The position numbers and the translations under genes were made by a program. A stretch of DNA of 64,000 nt from Geitlerinema sp. S16 (GTDB lineage Bacteria; Cyanobacteriota; Cyanobacteriia; Cyanobacteriales; Geitlerinemataceae). The stretch lies in the NCBI GenBank assembly GCA_011390275.1, contig JAABST010000006.1, forward strand, positions 1 to 64,000, given 5' to 3'. Numbering within the stretch: position 1 is the first letter of the stretch; every line of letters starts with the position of its first letter. Shown piece after piece: positions 24,039-35,446 of the stretch. The notes under the pieces were generated by a model. The model was given only the letters and a program-made list of their open reading frames with translations. It was not told where the DNA came from and did not search any database.

Positions 24039-25028
24039 CTACGATACACCAAGTAATTCGCCGATCGCCAAACGGGTTCCATTGGCAAAATCCCAACCCG
24101 ACGCAGCTTTTTTGCCCGAAAGCTGAACCTCACGCAGGAGTAGCAGCCCATCACCCGTCATCACAATCGGACCAATGTTTTTAACCACGGTAACAATCTC
24201 GCCCGGTTTGGCAGTTTCGGGAATCTCGGGAGAAAGTACGGCAAGTTCTGCGGGTAACTGATCCTGCCAAGATTGGCCGATCGGAGCCGTTGCCTTAATT
24301 TTCAAAGTCTGCCCGCGAAACGTGGTCATACCGTTGGGATAAAAACCGCGAATTTTGTTGTGAATTGCGATCGCCGACTGCGCCCAATCGAGCTGGTAAT
24401 CATCTTTTTTAATCAGTGATGCGTAGGTCGCCCGATCGTTATCCTGCGACTCGGGCGTGAGGTCACCGCGATCGAGGCCGTGGAGCGTTTCGACCATCAG
24501 CGCCGCCGTATCGTCAGCCAAACCGGCCATCAACTCCCAGGCATTCTCTAGCAACCCAATCGAACGCGATCGCTTCAGTAACATCGCGCCGGTATCCATA
24601 CCCGCATCCATTAGCATCGTCGTGATCCCCGTCTCGATCGCGCCATCGTGCAAACACCACTGAATCGGCGCAGCACCACGATATTCGGGCAATAGCGAGC
24701 CGTGACCGTTAACGCAGCCCAAACGCGGCATGTCGAGAATTTCCTGCGAAAGAATTTGACCATAGGCCACGACAACGAAAGCATCGGCTTGGGTGTCGCG
24801 CAGTTTCGCTAAGGTCGCCTCGTCGCGTTTGATGCGAGCCGGTTGCCATACCTCGATTCCGGCTTCGACAGCGATCGCTTTGACGGGCGAGGGATCGAGA
24901 CCCTGGCCACGTCCGCGCCGCTTATCCGGTTGGGTGACCACGGCCACAACCTCAACGTCGGGGCGATCGATCAGAGTTTGGAGCGTCGGTACGGCAAACT
25001 GAGGCGTACCGAAAAAGACAAGTCGCAT
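24039..25028 (-). CDS. fmt: Methionyl-tRNA formyltransferase
   Basis: MRLVFFGTPQFAVPTLQTL...NGHGSLLPEYRGAAPIQWCLHDG. Confidence 0.96.
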   Translation of the reverse strand: MRLVFFGTPQFAVPTLQTLIDRPDVEVVAVVTQPDKRRGRGQGLDPSPVKAIAVEAGIEVWQPARIKRDEATLAKLRDTQADAFVVVAYGQILSQEILDMPRLGCVNGHGSLLPEYRGAAPIQWCLHDGAIETGITTMLMDAGMDTGAMLLKRSRSIGLLENAWELMAGLADDTAALMVETLHGLDRGDLTPESQDNDRATYASLIKKDDYQLDWAQSAIAIHNKIRGFYPNGMTTFRGQTLKIKATAPIGQSWQDQLPAELAVLSPEIPETAKPGEIVTVVKNIGPIVMTGDGLLLLREVQLSGKKAASGWDFANGTRLAIGELLGVS

Positions 25029-25057
25029 GGTGTGAAATTGAAACGGGATGACGGGGT

Positions 25058-26605
25058 TTACGGCTGGGCAGCGGATAGGGCGCGAATCGCTTCTAGCACT
25101 CCCTTGGCTTTATTTAACGTTTCCTCGTATTCACTTTGGGGATCGGAATCCGCCACGAGGCCAGCTCCGGCTTGGACAGAAACCATCGGCTGACCGTTTT
25201 CATCCGGACAAATTAACGCCGTGCGGATGGCGATCGCGCTGTTGAGCTGGCCGTCAAAGCTGTAGTAGCCATACACACCGGAATAGGGGCCTCGGCGATC
25301 GAGTTCGAGGTCATGGACGATTTCCATCGCGCGAATTTTGGGCGCACCGCTGACCGTTCCGGCAGGGAAGCAGGCTTTGAGCAAATCCCAGGCGGTTTTA
25401 TCCGATTCAAGCTGGCCGATCACATTGCTCACGATATGCATGACGTGGCTATAGCGCTCGATCGTCATCAGCTCGTCTACATGCACGCTCCCTTTTTCGC
25501 AGACTCGACCGAGATCATTTCGCCCTAGATCCACAAGCATGACATGTTCGGCGCACTCCTTCGGATCGGCGAGCAAATCAGCGGCTAAAGCGTCATCTTC
25601 TGCGCTGGTTGCGCCCCGTTTCCGAGTTCCGGCGATCGGGCGAACCGTGGCGATCGTCGTGCCGTCATCCTGGCGATCGGCCTTGACCATCACCTCGGGG
25701 CTAGAGCCGACGAGCTGCCAGTCATTGAAGTTAAAAAAGGCCATGTACGGCGAAGGGTTGATCGATCGCAGCGATCGATATAAATCAAAGGGTTTGCCCG
25801 TATAGGGTGCGGACAAACGCTGCGAGATCACGACTTGGAAAATATCTCCCGCCTTGATGTACTCCTTCGCCTTAAGAACGCTGTTTTTAAAGTGTTCCTG
25901 AGTCGTGTTGCTGCAATAGGTTAACGGCGGAGCCTGACTGGTTTGGGGCGATTGCCATTCGAGGATCGTTTCACGCGGTTCGAGGCTGGTTTTGAGCTTA
26001 TCGACCAGGGTTGTAACGCGCGTACAGGCCGCATCGTAGGCGTGGGCAAGATCGACCTGGGGATCACGCAAATCGGCATAGGCGATCGCCCAAATTTTGC
26101 GCTGAACTTGGTCAAATACCAATAAATTATCGACCTGCATCCAGAGGCCATCGGGCAGGGAGGCAATCCCGCTGGCTTGGTTGGGATGTACCGGTACACG
26201 CGATTCGATCCACTGAATCAGCTCGTAGCCCCAAAAGCCGAACAGCCCACCAATACCTTGGGGCAAATTCGGTAAATGGATCGGCTTGAACTCGTCAAGG
26301 CAGCGTTCTAACACGGCAAAGGGATCGCCACTAAATTCATCACGTGTCCCGTTGCGATGGTGTTGCACCGTGCGATCGCCACGCGCTTCGAGCACCCAGA
26401 GCGGATCGCAGCCCAGAAAACTATAACGCCCGATCGATTCGCCCCCCTCGACCGATTCCAGCAAAAAGCTATAGGGTTCGCCTTGGCAGACTTTGAGCCA
26501 TGCCGATACCGGGGTATCGAGATCGGCAATCCATTCGCGACATACCGGTACGAAATTGCCCGTTTGGGCGAGCTGCTCGAATTCAGAAAAACTCGGAAAC
26601 ATCAT
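25058..26605 (-). CDS. trpE: Anthranilate synthase component I
   Basis: Chorismate-binding enzyme motifs (PSPYMAFFNF, GTRKRG, CFPAGTVSGAPKIRAMEIV). Confidence 0.93.
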   Translation of the reverse strand: MMFPSFSEFEQLAQTGNFVPVCREWIADLDTPVSAWLKVCQGEPYSFLLESVEGGESIGRYSFLGCDPLWVLEARGDRTVQHHRNGTRDEFSGDPFAVLERCLDEFKPIHLPNLPQGIGGLFGFWGYELIQWIESRVPVHPNQASGIASLPDGLWMQVDNLLVFDQVQRKIWAIAYADLRDPQVDLAHAYDAACTRVTTLVDKLKTSLEPRETILEWQSPQTSQAPPLTYCSNTTQEHFKNSVLKAKEYIKAGDIFQVVISQRLSAPYTGKPFDLYRSLRSINPSPYMAFFNFNDWQLVGSSPEVMVKADRQDDGTTIATVRPIAGTRKRGATSAEDDALAADLLADPKECAEHVMLVDLGRNDLGRVCEKGSVHVDELMTIERYSHVMHIVSNVIGQLESDKTAWDLLKACFPAGTVSGAPKIRAMEIVHDLELDRRGPYSGVYGYYSFDGQLNSAIAIRTALICPDENGQPMVSVQAGAGLVADSDPQSEYEETLNKAKGVLEAIRALSAAQP

Positions 26606-26729
26606 GAAGGGTATGAGCGTAATTGGCCTTTAGATCGGACATAACAGGAGCCATGCGATTCTGAAATCCCCCTTCTGCTCCGGAAATTTCAATGACGAAG
26701 GCTTAGCTTAAAAAGGATGACACAAAAAA

Positions 26730-26760
26730 GGAGAATGCAGCTCAACCTACATTCTCCTGA
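26730..26760 (-). terminator. Terminator downstream of psaD
   Basis: GGAGAATGCAG...CTACATTCTCC inverted repeat followed on the minus strand by a T-run (AAAAAA at about 26725 on plus). Confidence 0.8.
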
Positions 26761-26811
26761 ATTTAATTTTGAATTAATAAAGCTGATTGCAAACTCAACG
26801 CTTAAGTTGCT

Positions 26812-27240
26812 TTAAGCATCGTACGGCTCTTTGCCGCTAAATTTCAACTTAGACGGGTTCGGGTTGTCACCGATCTTGCGATCGACTTTACCCGCGAACT
26901 CACGACCTTCGTTGACTTTCTCGGGGAAGACCCCATCAGCCGGGTGAAGGTACTGAGTTTCGCCGGTCGGGAAGACACGGTAAACCTTGTAATCTTCCAT
27001 ACGCGGCTTGAACTTCGTACGCAGTTGCGTACCCAGTGCGAGGCACTGCTCTTTACGTGCAAAATAGAGCAGGTTTTCGCCTTCATTCATGATGGCGGCT
27101 CCGCCCGTCGGCATCTCAAAGACTTGTTCTTTTTTGCTTGTCCAAGTGATGGCGTACTTTTCTTCGATGTCTGCTTTGGTAAGCAAGCCACCCGTACTGC
27201 CACCGAACTTGGGAGTCTGTCCGGTCAGTTCTTCAGCCAT
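26812..27240 (-). CDS. psaD: Photosystem I reaction centre subunit II PsaD
   Basis: [51 protein letters not shown]. Confidence 0.98.
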   Translation of the reverse strand: MAEELTGQTPKFGGSTGGLLTKADIEEKYAITWTSKKEQVFEMPTGGAAIMNEGENLLYFARKEQCLALGTQLRTKFKPRMEDYKVYRVFPTGETQYLHPADGVFPEKVNEGREFAGKVDRKIGDNPNPSKLKFSGKEPYDA

Positions 27241-27417
27241 AAAAAGCGTTCTCACAAAACGGGTTTTGAAGGCATCCTATCACCGTCGTTCAGATGCCTT
27301 GAAATCCTGTCAACAAATGTAACAGTCACTCTCGGGCGAGATGCGAGCTGCTACACCTCAAAGCCAATCTGTATATTTCGTAATATTTACAGTCAGGCAT
27401 TGATTTCGTCAGGCCGA

Positions 27418-29382
27418 TTACTGAACTTGAAGTTTGAGCGAGAAGGTAATGGGTTGGACGGCATTAACCTCGATTATGTAGATTCCGTCGGCGGGAATTT
27501 CCTCTGACCAAAAAACGGTATTGGTTGCGATCGCGTTTCCATTCGGACTCAAGATCGTCATGCTGGCGTTATTTGAAAGTTCTGCGGTCAAGATTTGGCC
27601 TTGGCGGACGATGACCTGATAACGCCGCTTTTGAGAAGGCTCGATCATGCCGCCCGTTTCGGCAGAATTGCTCAAGGTTAGATCGAACGACTCGACACCG
27701 GGATTGGGGATTGGTGTTGGGGTAGGTGTGGGTTGGGGGGTCGGTGTTGGGGTCGGCGTTGGCGTCGGGGTCGGGGTCGGCGTTGGCGTCGGGGTCGGAG
27801 CTGGAGTTTCCTCCGGAGCCTGGAGTCCGAGACGGAGCGTATAGGTGGCCGATTCTAGCCCTCGAACTGGCTGTAACCGCAAAATATGCGTGCCATCCTT
27901 CAGGAATGTTCCGTTCCAGCTAGATACACGATTTCCGCCAGCCATGACGATGCCCTGTGGATCAAGTACCGTTAATAGGGTTTGTTCTCCCGCGACGGAC
28001 ACGTCCAGTTCGTAATCAACCTGACCTTGAACCAGATAGTCGTAGGTCTCATTGCTTTTGAGTTCGCCATCGAGACTGACATCGCCGCCAGGGGATAAGT
28101 TGATCCGTTGGCGATAGGTTTGCGGGCTTGAGGCTGGTGTCGGAGAGCTGTCTGGCGTCGGCGTCGGAACAACGCTGCTCACGGGTGTTGGAGCGGGGGC
28201 GGGGAAAAGTTCCGCCATGCCACTAAAAATTTTCCAAGAACTCCAGCCTGCAATCACTGCGAGCAAAATCCCCAGAGATCCCACAATCAGCGGGCTATTT
28301 TGTAACGAAATCGGTGGTGACGATTTGGGTGCATGACGATCGCTATCCGATTCGGTCTCCGGTTCGCTGTCAGCGGTTACCAACGTCGTCGAGTCATAGG
28401 ATCGACCGATCGCGACGGTTTGCATCTGGGTGGAACTCGGGGATGGCACGCTGGGCGGGGTCATCGTGGGTGCGAGAGGCGCTACGGCGTTCGCTGTGCC
28501 TGCGACTTCGAGACCGACAGCGGTCAATAGTGGATTGAGATCGAGGATAAGCGCCTGGACGCTGGGATAGCGTTCGCTGGGCTGGGTTGCCAGTAAGCGA
28601 GTCAGGATCGCTTCAAATTGGGGATTGAGCGAAACATAAGGCTGCCAGTTCCAGCGCAGCTCGCGATCGTCAAACAGCTCGTGGGGTTCGCGTCCCGTCA
28701 TCAACACCAGACCCGTGACCGCCATCGCGTACAGATCGCTATTGGGATAGGCGCGTCCCGTTTGCATCTGTTCGATCGGCGCATAACCAAACTTACCCAC
28801 AGCGGTGTGGGAGGGGGGAGAGGTTGTCGTTGCTCCCGACTGCCCTTGGGTGGCGACCTGGGTGGCCAACTCTTTAACGACGCCAAAGTCGATCAGGACG
28901 GGCATCCCATCCCGTGCCCGCTGGATAATATTTTCGGGGGAAATGTCCCGGTGGATCACGCCGCGATCGTGAATGTATTCTAAGACGGGCAGCAGGCTCC
29001 GAAATAGCTGAAGTACAGCCGTTTCAGAGAATGCGGCTTGCTGCGATCGGTAGGTCTCAATCTGCTCGCGGTAGGTTTGTCCGGCGACATATTCCTGCAC
29101 GAGGAACAAACGATAGTCGCTCTCGAAAGTGGCTTGAAAACGCGGGATTTGTGGGTGCTGTAGCTGGTATAGCGTTGTGGCTTCACGCTGAAATAATTCG
29201 CGAGACTTTTCTAAGGCTTCGCCTTCTGTTCCCGCAGGCTGAAATTCTTTGAGCGCACACAGCTCGTTAAAACGACCGCGATCTTCGGCTAAATAGGTTC
29301 GCGCAAAGCCGCCTTGCCCGAGCACGCGAATCGTGTAGTAACGCTCTTGTAAAACCGTGCCAACTTCGATAGGAGGTCGCAT
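27418..29382 (-). CDS. Ser/Thr protein kinase with Pro-Thr-rich linker and C-terminal PPC-like domains
   Basis: Kinase motifs [31 protein letters not shown] segment; (PT)n linker; two PPC-like beta domains. Confidence 0.9.
   Translation of the reverse strand: MRPPIEVGTVLQERYYTIRVLGQGGFARTYLAEDRGRFNELCALKEFQPAGTEGEALEKSRELFQREATTLYQLQHPQIPRFQATFESDYRLFLVQEYVAGQTYREQIETYRSQQAAFSETAVLQLFRSLLPVLEYIHDRGVIHRDISPENIIQRARDGMPVLIDFGVVKELATQVATQGQSGATTTSPPSHTAVGKFGYAPIEQMQTGRAYPNSDLYAMAVTGLVLMTGREPHELFDDRELRWNWQPYVSLNPQFEAILTRLLATQPSERYPSVQALILDLNPLLTAVGLEVAGTANAVAPLAPTMTPPSVPSPSSTQMQTVAIGRSYDSTTLVTADSEPETESDSDRHAPKSSPPISLQNSPLIVGSLGILLAVIAGWSSWKIFSGMAELFPAPAPTPVSSVVPTPTPDSSPTPASSPQTYRQRINLSPGGDVSLDGELKSNETYDYLVQGQVDYELDVSVAGEQTLLTVLDPQGIVMAGGNRVSSWNGTFLKDGTHILRLQPVRGLESATYTLRLGLQAPEETPAPTPTPTPTPTPTPTPTPTPTPQPTPTPTPIPNPGVESFDLTLSNSAETGGMIEPSQKRRYQVIVRQGQILTAELSNNASMTILSPNGNAIATNTVFWSEEIPADGIYIIEVNAVQPITFSLKLQVQ
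27700..27806. repeat. In-frame short tandem repeat encoding a (Pro-Thr)n linker
   Basis: Plus strand GGCGTTGGCGTCGGGGTCGGGGTCGGCGTTGGCGTC...; 6-bp units. Confidence 0.85.
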
Positions 29383-29639
29383 AGGATTTTGGAAAAGGAT
29401 TGAAGGTGGATTATTAAGGGCAGGCGCGATCGAAGTCCGATAACGGATGCGGCATAATCCCGCCCCTAGACCCAACGATCGCCGACAACACGCGACAATC
29501 CACGTGCATCGAGTAGCCTCATTCTAGAGCAGCCCGAGCGGCCATTCTGTTAAACCGCTGATTGCCAGGATTTATATCTGCGAAATTTCCGGACATGTCG
29601 GCATTTAGTCTGTCGCCATTCATCAGGATGTCCATCCTG

Positions 29640-29684
29640 TTCGCGGCAACAGTTTTCGCGGCAGCAGCTTTCGTGGCAACAAAT
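29640..29684 (+). repeat. Three 15-bp tandem repeats
   Basis: TTCGCGGCAACAGTT / TTCGCGGCAGCAGCT / TTCGTGGCAACAAAT. Confidence 0.7.
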
Positions 29685-29687
29685 ATA

Positions 29688-30434
29688 TTAATCGTCGATC
29701 GTAATTTCATCGAGTCTGCGAATCGTGACTTCGGCCTGTTCCAGATGCGCCGCGATCGCCGACCCCCAGCAAATCCCGATCGCGCCCGCTGCCCCGGCAG
29801 TCTGTGCCATCTGAATATCCAGCGGTGAGTCTCCCACCATCAAGGTTTGCGCCGGATCGACACCGAGCCGTACACAGGCATCGCGGAACAAACTGGGATC
29901 AGGTTTACTCGGGCCGCGATCGACCCCCATTTCCAGTTCGATATAGGGATCGAGACCGTGAACTCGAACAAATTCTTTGACTCGCACAGTGGTATCAGCA
30001 GATAAAATCCCCAGCTTGAGACCACGATCGTGCAACTGAGCCAACAGCTCCAGCGATCCGACAAAGAGCGGCGAGGTGGTATCGGTTTCCGTCGCGGCAA
30101 CCTGAGCATCAGCTTCGGTGAACACTTCCGTCGCAATCTGCAACGATTCCCACCAACCCCGACCCGTCTCGGCCACATAACCCGCCGCCGCGATCAAATT
30201 TTCATGACGGCTACCGATCGCCAGCAAACTGTTCGGATCAAGGCGATCACCCTCAATTCCGTAGGCAATCAGCATCGAATCCGCTGTGCCGGGAATGCGA
30301 GCATCGAGCAAGCGAGCCCGTCGCCGACCGAGCAACCGTAAAAACTCCTGCGAATCGGCAAGCGTTCCATCTTTATCAAAGACGATCGCCTCAACCTCTT
30401 TAAAGACAACCGTCCCACACCGGATATTAACCAT
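29688..30434 (-). CDS. HAD-family hydrolase (phosphoglycolate phosphatase-like)
   Basis: FDKDGTLADSQEF motif I; MVGDSPLDIQMAQTAGA motif IV. Confidence 0.88.
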   Translation of the reverse strand: MVNIRCGTVVFKEVEAIVFDKDGTLADSQEFLRLLGRRRARLLDARIPGTADSMLIAYGIEGDRLDPNSLLAIGSRHENLIAAAGYVAETGRGWWESLQIATEVFTEADAQVAATETDTTSPLFVGSLELLAQLHDRGLKLGILSADTTVRVKEFVRVHGLDPYIELEMGVDRGPSKPDPSLFRDACVRLGVDPAQTLMVGDSPLDIQMAQTAGAAGAIGICWGSAIAAHLEQAEVTIRRLDEITIDD

Positions 30435-30570
30435 CAGTCCGCTTTCCTCTCCTTTGCACTTGGGTCAATCTTTGATTGATCGACATTCAATCCTAAATCC
30501 AGCCTTGAAGCCCCAAATTGACCATTTTAAAAATCAGGTTTCTTTGAGAACAACGAATAAACAAACAGAA

Positions 30571-30606
30571 AGAGAGAGGAGATCTTCGTAAACCTCCTCT
30601 CTCTTT
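30571..30606 (-). terminator. Terminator downstream of rpsA
   Basis: AGAGAGGAG (30575-30583) / CTCCTCTCT (30596-30604). Confidence 0.65.
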
Positions 30607-30712
30607 GATTAACAAAACCGGTAACCCAAGGTTTTTAGCCTTAAAGACAGCCCTAGGGGCTACAACGGTATTTTGCTTGGCCTGAACCAATGAACCAACG
30701 GATTACGATTGA

Positions 30713-31696
30713 TTACTCAACCGCAGCCAGCTCATCTTCTTCCTCTTCATCCAACATGTCATCTTCAAACTCTTCTTCGGTCGCCTCTTCGAGACCTTGC
30801 TGTTTCGCAATCAGAGCCTGACGGAATTTTTCAGCCATCTCCTCCGCTTTCTCGAAAACCACTTCCGGATTCTTGACCATGTCGCCCGGTTCCGGTTCGA
30901 GTTGCTTGGTCGAAAGCGAAATACGTCCGCGATCGGCATCCAGATCAATAATCATGACCTTGAGCTGATCGTTCACGTTGAACACGCTGTGGGGCGTATC
31001 AATGTGATCGTGAGAGATCTCAGAAATGTGCAGCAGGCCGCTGACACCACCGATATCGATGAACGCGCCGTAAGGCTTGATGCCGCGCACCGTACCAATG
31101 ACAACTTCACCGACTTCGAGGCCATTCATCTTGCTCTCAACCAGAGCACGACGATGACTGAGGACAAGGCGGTTACGCTCTTCGTCCACTTCCAGGAATT
31201 TCAGCGGCAGATCTTCGCCAACCAAATCTTCCTTCGGCTTGCGGGTGCTGATGTGGGAACCCGGAATAAATCCGCGCAGACCTTCGATCCGAACCAAAGC
31301 ACCGCCTCGGTTGGTCGCAAAGACGCCAGAGTGAACCGTGGCATCTTCTGCTTGTAGCTGACGCACACGTTCCCACGCACGCATGTACTCAATGCGGCGA
31401 ATGGAAAGCGTCAACTGTCCGTCTTCATTCTCATCCATCAGGATGAAGAATTCACGGGTTTCGTTTGCTTGCAGTACTTCATCTGGAGAGTCAACCCGGT
31501 TGATCGACATCTCTTGTAGCGGGATGTAGGCGGCAGTTTTAGCGCCGATGTCGATCAAAGCTCCTTTTGGCTCGATGCTAAACACCGTGCCAGCGACAAT
31601 GTCGCCGGGGCTAAAGTGGTAATCGTACTGATCTAAGAGGGCGGCAAAATCCTCGTGAGTAAAGCCGATGTCAATCTTACTAATGGTTTGGGGCAT
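30713..31696 (-). CDS. rpsA: 30S ribosomal protein S1
   Basis: Three S1 RNA-binding domains (GDIVAGTVFSIEPKGALIDIGAKTAAYIP; GTVRGIKPYGAFIDIGGVSGLLHISEIS). Confidence 0.94.
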   Translation of the reverse strand: MPQTISKIDIGFTHEDFAALLDQYDYHFSPGDIVAGTVFSIEPKGALIDIGAKTAAYIPLQEMSINRVDSPDEVLQANETREFFILMDENEDGQLTLSIRRIEYMRAWERVRQLQAEDATVHSGVFATNRGGALVRIEGLRGFIPGSHISTRKPKEDLVGEDLPLKFLEVDEERNRLVLSHRRALVESKMNGLEVGEVVIGTVRGIKPYGAFIDIGGVSGLLHISEISHDHIDTPHSVFNVNDQLKVMIIDLDADRGRISLSTKQLEPEPGDMVKNPEVVFEKAEEMAEKFRQALIAKQQGLEEATEEEFEDDMLDEEEEDELAAVE

Positions 31697-32115
31697 TCGT
31701 GCTTTGTCCTAGGGGTGACTCTCCATATGTCAAGTTGACTCTGCGGGTAGAGGGATTTTCGATCGCCGTAGCCTGACATAAGCGCCAGTCAATTTTTAGG
31801 CGACAGCACGTCCACTCTAGATTGATCCCGAGAGTTTCATAACTCCAGTGCTCCATTGTACCCTAAGGACTTTGCATTTCTGAACCCCATATACACGCAA
31901 AAGTTTCGATAAATGCCTGAAATCTCTTACTTCAAACCGTTAGAGAGACCTCTATTTCAAGATATTCGCAATATTCGCAAACTTGAAAAATTGAGAAGTT
32001 TAGGAAAAGCTGGGCGACAGAAGACAGGTCATGATAGGGCGATCGCGCGGCGTGCTTGGAGATCAACAATCGAAGTCCGCAATCCGTCCCCTAAGCCTAT
32101 CTATATGAATGCGGC

Positions 32116-32733
32116 TTAAGAGGAAGCCGGTTCGTACGAACGAGACTTTGGTTGATCCGAGGTCACTGTTTCAAGTTTGGACTGTAGCTCTTCGGTGAAC
32201 TCTTCACTATGTTTAACGGCATTTGATACACGAGGATCGAGATCAGCGCGATCGGCCATCGTACAGTCCTCTTCCCGATCCGACTCTGCTTTTAACCGCT
32301 CCAAGGTTTCCACAAAATCACGAATTCCCTGAAATTGCCCATACACCGAGGCGAAGCGAACATAGGCAACCTCGTTGAGGTGACGCAGATGAGTTAGAAC
32401 TAGTTCGCCAATTTCTCGGGTGGAAATTTCCCGCCTAGCTGTTTGCTGAAGTTGCGCTTCAATTTCATCAACGATAGCCTCAAGCTGTTCATGTTCAATC
32501 GTTGTCTTCTCACAGGCTCGAACGATTCCCCGTAGAATTTTTGAACGCTCAAATAATTCATGTGTTCCGCTTCGCTTAATGGCTGTGATCGGTACACATT
32601 CAATTCGTTCGTAGGTTGTAAATCGCCGAGCGCAGCCGAGACACTGGCGTCGTCGTCGGACACTTTGACCCGATTCTGCGGATCGTGACTCTAAAACACG
32701 GCTTTCAATGGTCTGGCAAAATGGGCATCGCAT
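32116..32733 (-). CDS. nrdR: Transcriptional regulator NrdR with C-terminal extension
   Basis: [45 protein letters not shown]. Confidence 0.94.
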   Translation of the reverse strand: MRCPFCQTIESRVLESRSAESGQSVRRRRQCLGCARRFTTYERIECVPITAIKRSGTHELFERSKILRGIVRACEKTTIEHEQLEAIVDEIEAQLQQTARREISTREIGELVLTHLRHLNEVAYVRFASVYGQFQGIRDFVETLERLKAESDREEDCTMADRADLDPRVSNAVKHSEEFTEELQSKLETVTSDQPKSRSYEPASS

Positions 32734-32844
32734 AGGCCGAGAATCATACTATCGGCGAGCTGAGATTGAAGGATTTAGACTTTCCATGACTGGAATTTTC
32801 TTCAACAGAACTCTTGACAAGATGTCATATCTTATTCATTAAAA

Positions 32845-32890
32845 TAGCACAGCAGATGAAGTTCTCCCTAGGGCTTCGGGTCTGCTGTGC
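32845..32890 (-). terminator. Long hairpin downstream of psbB-psbT
   Basis: AGCACAGCAGA (32845-32855) / TCTGCTGTGCT (32880-32890), 11-bp perfect stem. Confidence 0.7.
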
Positions 32891-32983
32891 TTAAATTCAA
32901 AGAATTGCCGATAACACTGCAAGGAATGTCAATCTCGGTTTAGATTTCAGCAACTGGCAAGTTATATAAAGTTGCTGTTTGGC

Positions 32984-33079
32984 TTATTTACCGATCTTCG
33001 GCGTGTCGCGGAAGGCGATCGCGAAGAATAAAACGCCGATACCGGCAGCGAGAACAAAGATATAAACGAGACTTTCCAT
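32984..33079 (-). CDS. psbT: Photosystem II protein T
   Basis: MESLVYIFVLAAGIGVLFFAIAFRDTPKIGK, 31 aa, downstream of psbB. Confidence 0.96.
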   Translation of the reverse strand: MESLVYIFVLAAGIGVLFFAIAFRDTPKIGK

Positions 33080-33131
33080 TGTTCTGAAAAACGATGCTTT
33101 ACACCGTTCATAGTGTACTAGTGATCGAAAA

Positions 33132-33180
33132 CGGCTTAGAACTAGCCCAACCTCTAAGAGACGTGACGAGTTCTAAGCCG
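33132..33180. other. Inverted repeat between psbB and psbT
   Basis: CGGCTTAGAACT (33132-33143) / AGTTCTAAGCCG (33169-33180), 12-bp perfect. Confidence 0.7.
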
Positions 33181-33221
33181 CTGCTTACCTCAATTGAAAT
33201 AAGAGTGCGCGGAGACCGTAA

Positions 33222-34748
33222 CTATGCGTTAGAACGCGTAGATTTGTCGCCCACTTTTTGGAACGCACCCCACTCCACTTGGTCTTCATCGAGATCAGGG
33301 TCAATACCAGCAAACACGTCACGGAACAGTGTCCGCGAGCCATGCCACAGGTGTCCGAAGAAGAAGAGCAGCGCAAAGCAGGCGTGACCGTAGGTGAACC
33401 AACCGCGCGGGCTGGTACGGAATACGCCGTCTGAGTTCAATGTTTCACGATCGAATTCAAACGGTTCGCCAAGCTGAGCTTTACGAGCGTAGGTTTTAAC
33501 GTCCGTCGGATTCGTGACGACTTTACCGTCAAGATCACCACCCGAGAAGGTTGCCGTTACACCGGCTTGCTCGAAGCTGTACTTCGATTCAGCACGACGG
33601 AACGGAATGTCTGCGCGAACGACACCATCTTTGTCTTGTAGAACGACCGGGAAGGTCTCAAAGAAGTTCGGGAGGCGACGAACAAAGAGTTCGCGACCTT
33701 CGGAATCGGTGAAAGTCGGGTGACCGAGCCAACCTTTGGCAATACCGTCACCTTTGTCCATTTGACCCGTGCGGAACAGACCACCTTTAGCGGGGTTGTT
33801 ACCGACGTAGTCGTAGAAGGCAAGCTTCTCAGGAATCGCGTTCCAAGCTTCGCTTTGGCTTTCACCAGACGCAAGGCTCGATTGAACACGACGCTGAATT
33901 TCTTGGCGGAAGTAGCCGCTATCCCACTGGTAGCGGGTTGGGCCAAATAGCTCGATCGGGGTTGCCGCCGAGCCGTACCACATCGTACCGGCGACGACGA
34001 ACGCTGCAAAAAAGACCGCAGCGATACTGCTCGATAGCACGGTTTCGATGTTACCCATCCGCAGCGCACGGTAGAGGCGCTCGGGCGGGCGAACACTGAG
34101 GTGGAAAAGACCAGCAATAATGCCGACAATGCCCGCCGCAATGTGGTGAGCTGCGATACCGCCGGGGTTGAAGGGGTTAAAACCTTCGGGTCCCCAAGCC
34201 GGTGCCACAGCCTCAACATGGCCAGTTAGACCGTAGGGATCGGAGACCCAAAGTCCAGGCCCAAAGAGACCGGTGACGTGAAACGCTCCAAACCCAAAGC
34301 AGAGTAGGCCGGAGAGGAACAGGTGGATGCCGAACATTTTCGGCAAATCGAGAGCCGGTTCGCCGGTTCGCGAGTCACGGAAGAGATCGAGATCCCAGTA
34401 AACCCAGTGCCAGCAGGCAGCCAGGAAGAGAAGACCTGAAAGAATGATGTGAGCGATCGCCACGCCTTCAAACGACCAAAAGCCAGGATCGACACCGGTT
34501 TCACCGGTAACGCTCCAGCCGCCCCAAGATCCCGTTACGCCGAGGCGTGCCAGGAAAGGCATCACGAACATGCCCTGACGCCACATCGGGTTCAGGACGG
34601 GATCGCTTGGATCGAAGATAGAAAGCTCGAACAGGGTCATAGACCCGGCCCAACCCGCGACAAGCGCGGTGTGCATTAGGTGTACAGCAATCAGTCGTCC
34701 TGGATCATTCAGAACCACTGTGTGTACTCGGTACCAAGGTAGTCCCAT
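33222..34748 (-). CDS. psbB: Photosystem II CP47 protein
   Basis: [37 protein letters not shown]. Confidence 0.99.
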   Translation of the reverse strand: MGLPWYRVHTVVLNDPGRLIAVHLMHTALVAGWAGSMTLFELSIFDPSDPVLNPMWRQGMFVMPFLARLGVTGSWGGWSVTGETGVDPGFWSFEGVAIAHIILSGLLFLAACWHWVYWDLDLFRDSRTGEPALDLPKMFGIHLFLSGLLCFGFGAFHVTGLFGPGLWVSDPYGLTGHVEAVAPAWGPEGFNPFNPGGIAAHHIAAGIVGIIAGLFHLSVRPPERLYRALRMGNIETVLSSSIAAVFFAAFVVAGTMWYGSAATPIELFGPTRYQWDSGYFRQEIQRRVQSSLASGESQSEAWNAIPEKLAFYDYVGNNPAKGGLFRTGQMDKGDGIAKGWLGHPTFTDSEGRELFVRRLPNFFETFPVVLQDKDGVVRADIPFRRAESKYSFEQAGVTATFSGGDLDGKVVTNPTDVKTYARKAQLGEPFEFDRETLNSDGVFRTSPRGWFTYGHACFALLFFFGHLWHGSRTLFRDVFAGIDPDLDEDQVEWGAFQKVGDKSTRSNA

Positions 34749-35047
34749 TGACTACGCTCCTCCTGAGTAATGACTTATTGCTCAACGCGGTTTGTTTTAC
34801 CGATCTGCCTCACTCGGGATGGAGTGTGGAATCTCAGGCTCTACCGTCTAGGGTAGATGGCCGTACGATAGCAGAGCGATCGGCGCTGATATTAAGAAAG
34901 ATTATTAACGAAGTGTATCGACAGAGAGAACCGAATGCAAGCGATTTAAAGCCTTTTAACAGTTGCGATCCCGTCTAAATTGCGATATGTCTCGACGGCC
35001 ACATCATGTGAGTACATCCATTCGCAAGAACCGAATCCTTCTCAACT

Positions 35048-35404
35048 TCATTCGGCGGTAGGGGGAGTCTCCGGATCGAGATGTCCAATCTGACACAAGG
35101 CGGCGGGTGTACACAGACGTAATAAGACCGCTTCCGCATCCATCAGGCGTTTCAGGACGACTTGGCCAATGCCAGAGATATCATTACTCGAATCGGCTTT
35201 AACCTCTAGCATCAAGACCGCATCCTCAGCACGGTACAGCCAGAGACGTTCTCCTTTTTCGACGATACAGAGTTCCATGCGTTCGATTTGTGGGGGTCTT
35301 CGCCATGCGGCAACATTCCATAATCCTTGAGGCCCCCAGACGCGGGCGATCGTCCAACCTTCAGAAAGGAAAAAATACTTCACGAATTTTATGATGTCTT
35401 GCAA
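35048..35404 (-). CDS. Conserved hypothetical protein (118 aa)
   Basis: Intact ORF MQDIIKFVKYFFLSEGWTIARVWGPQGLWNVAAWRRPP. Confidence 0.6.
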   Translation of the reverse strand: MQDIIKFVKYFFLSEGWTIARVWGPQGLWNVAAWRRPPQIERMELCIVEKGERLWLYRAEDAVLMLEVKADSSNDISGIGQVVLKRLMDAEAVLLRLCTPAALCQIGHLDPETPPTAE

Positions 35405-35446
35405 TCGAGTGGATGGCGTGCGAGACGGTTTCGACTCACGAACGCT

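Noticed and set aside
27700-27806. Repeat cluster that could be mistaken for a CRISPR or other array
   Set aside because: Short 6-bp units inside the kinase reading frame encoding Pro-Thr; no spacers.
31913-32119. 68-aa plus-strand ORF between rpsA and nrdR
   Set aside because: Basic, low-information sequence with no recognisable SD or family; not enough support as a CDS.
34748-34978. 76-aa ORF in the psbB upstream region
   Set aside because: Overlaps the psbB promoter/leader region, sequence unlike any known protein.
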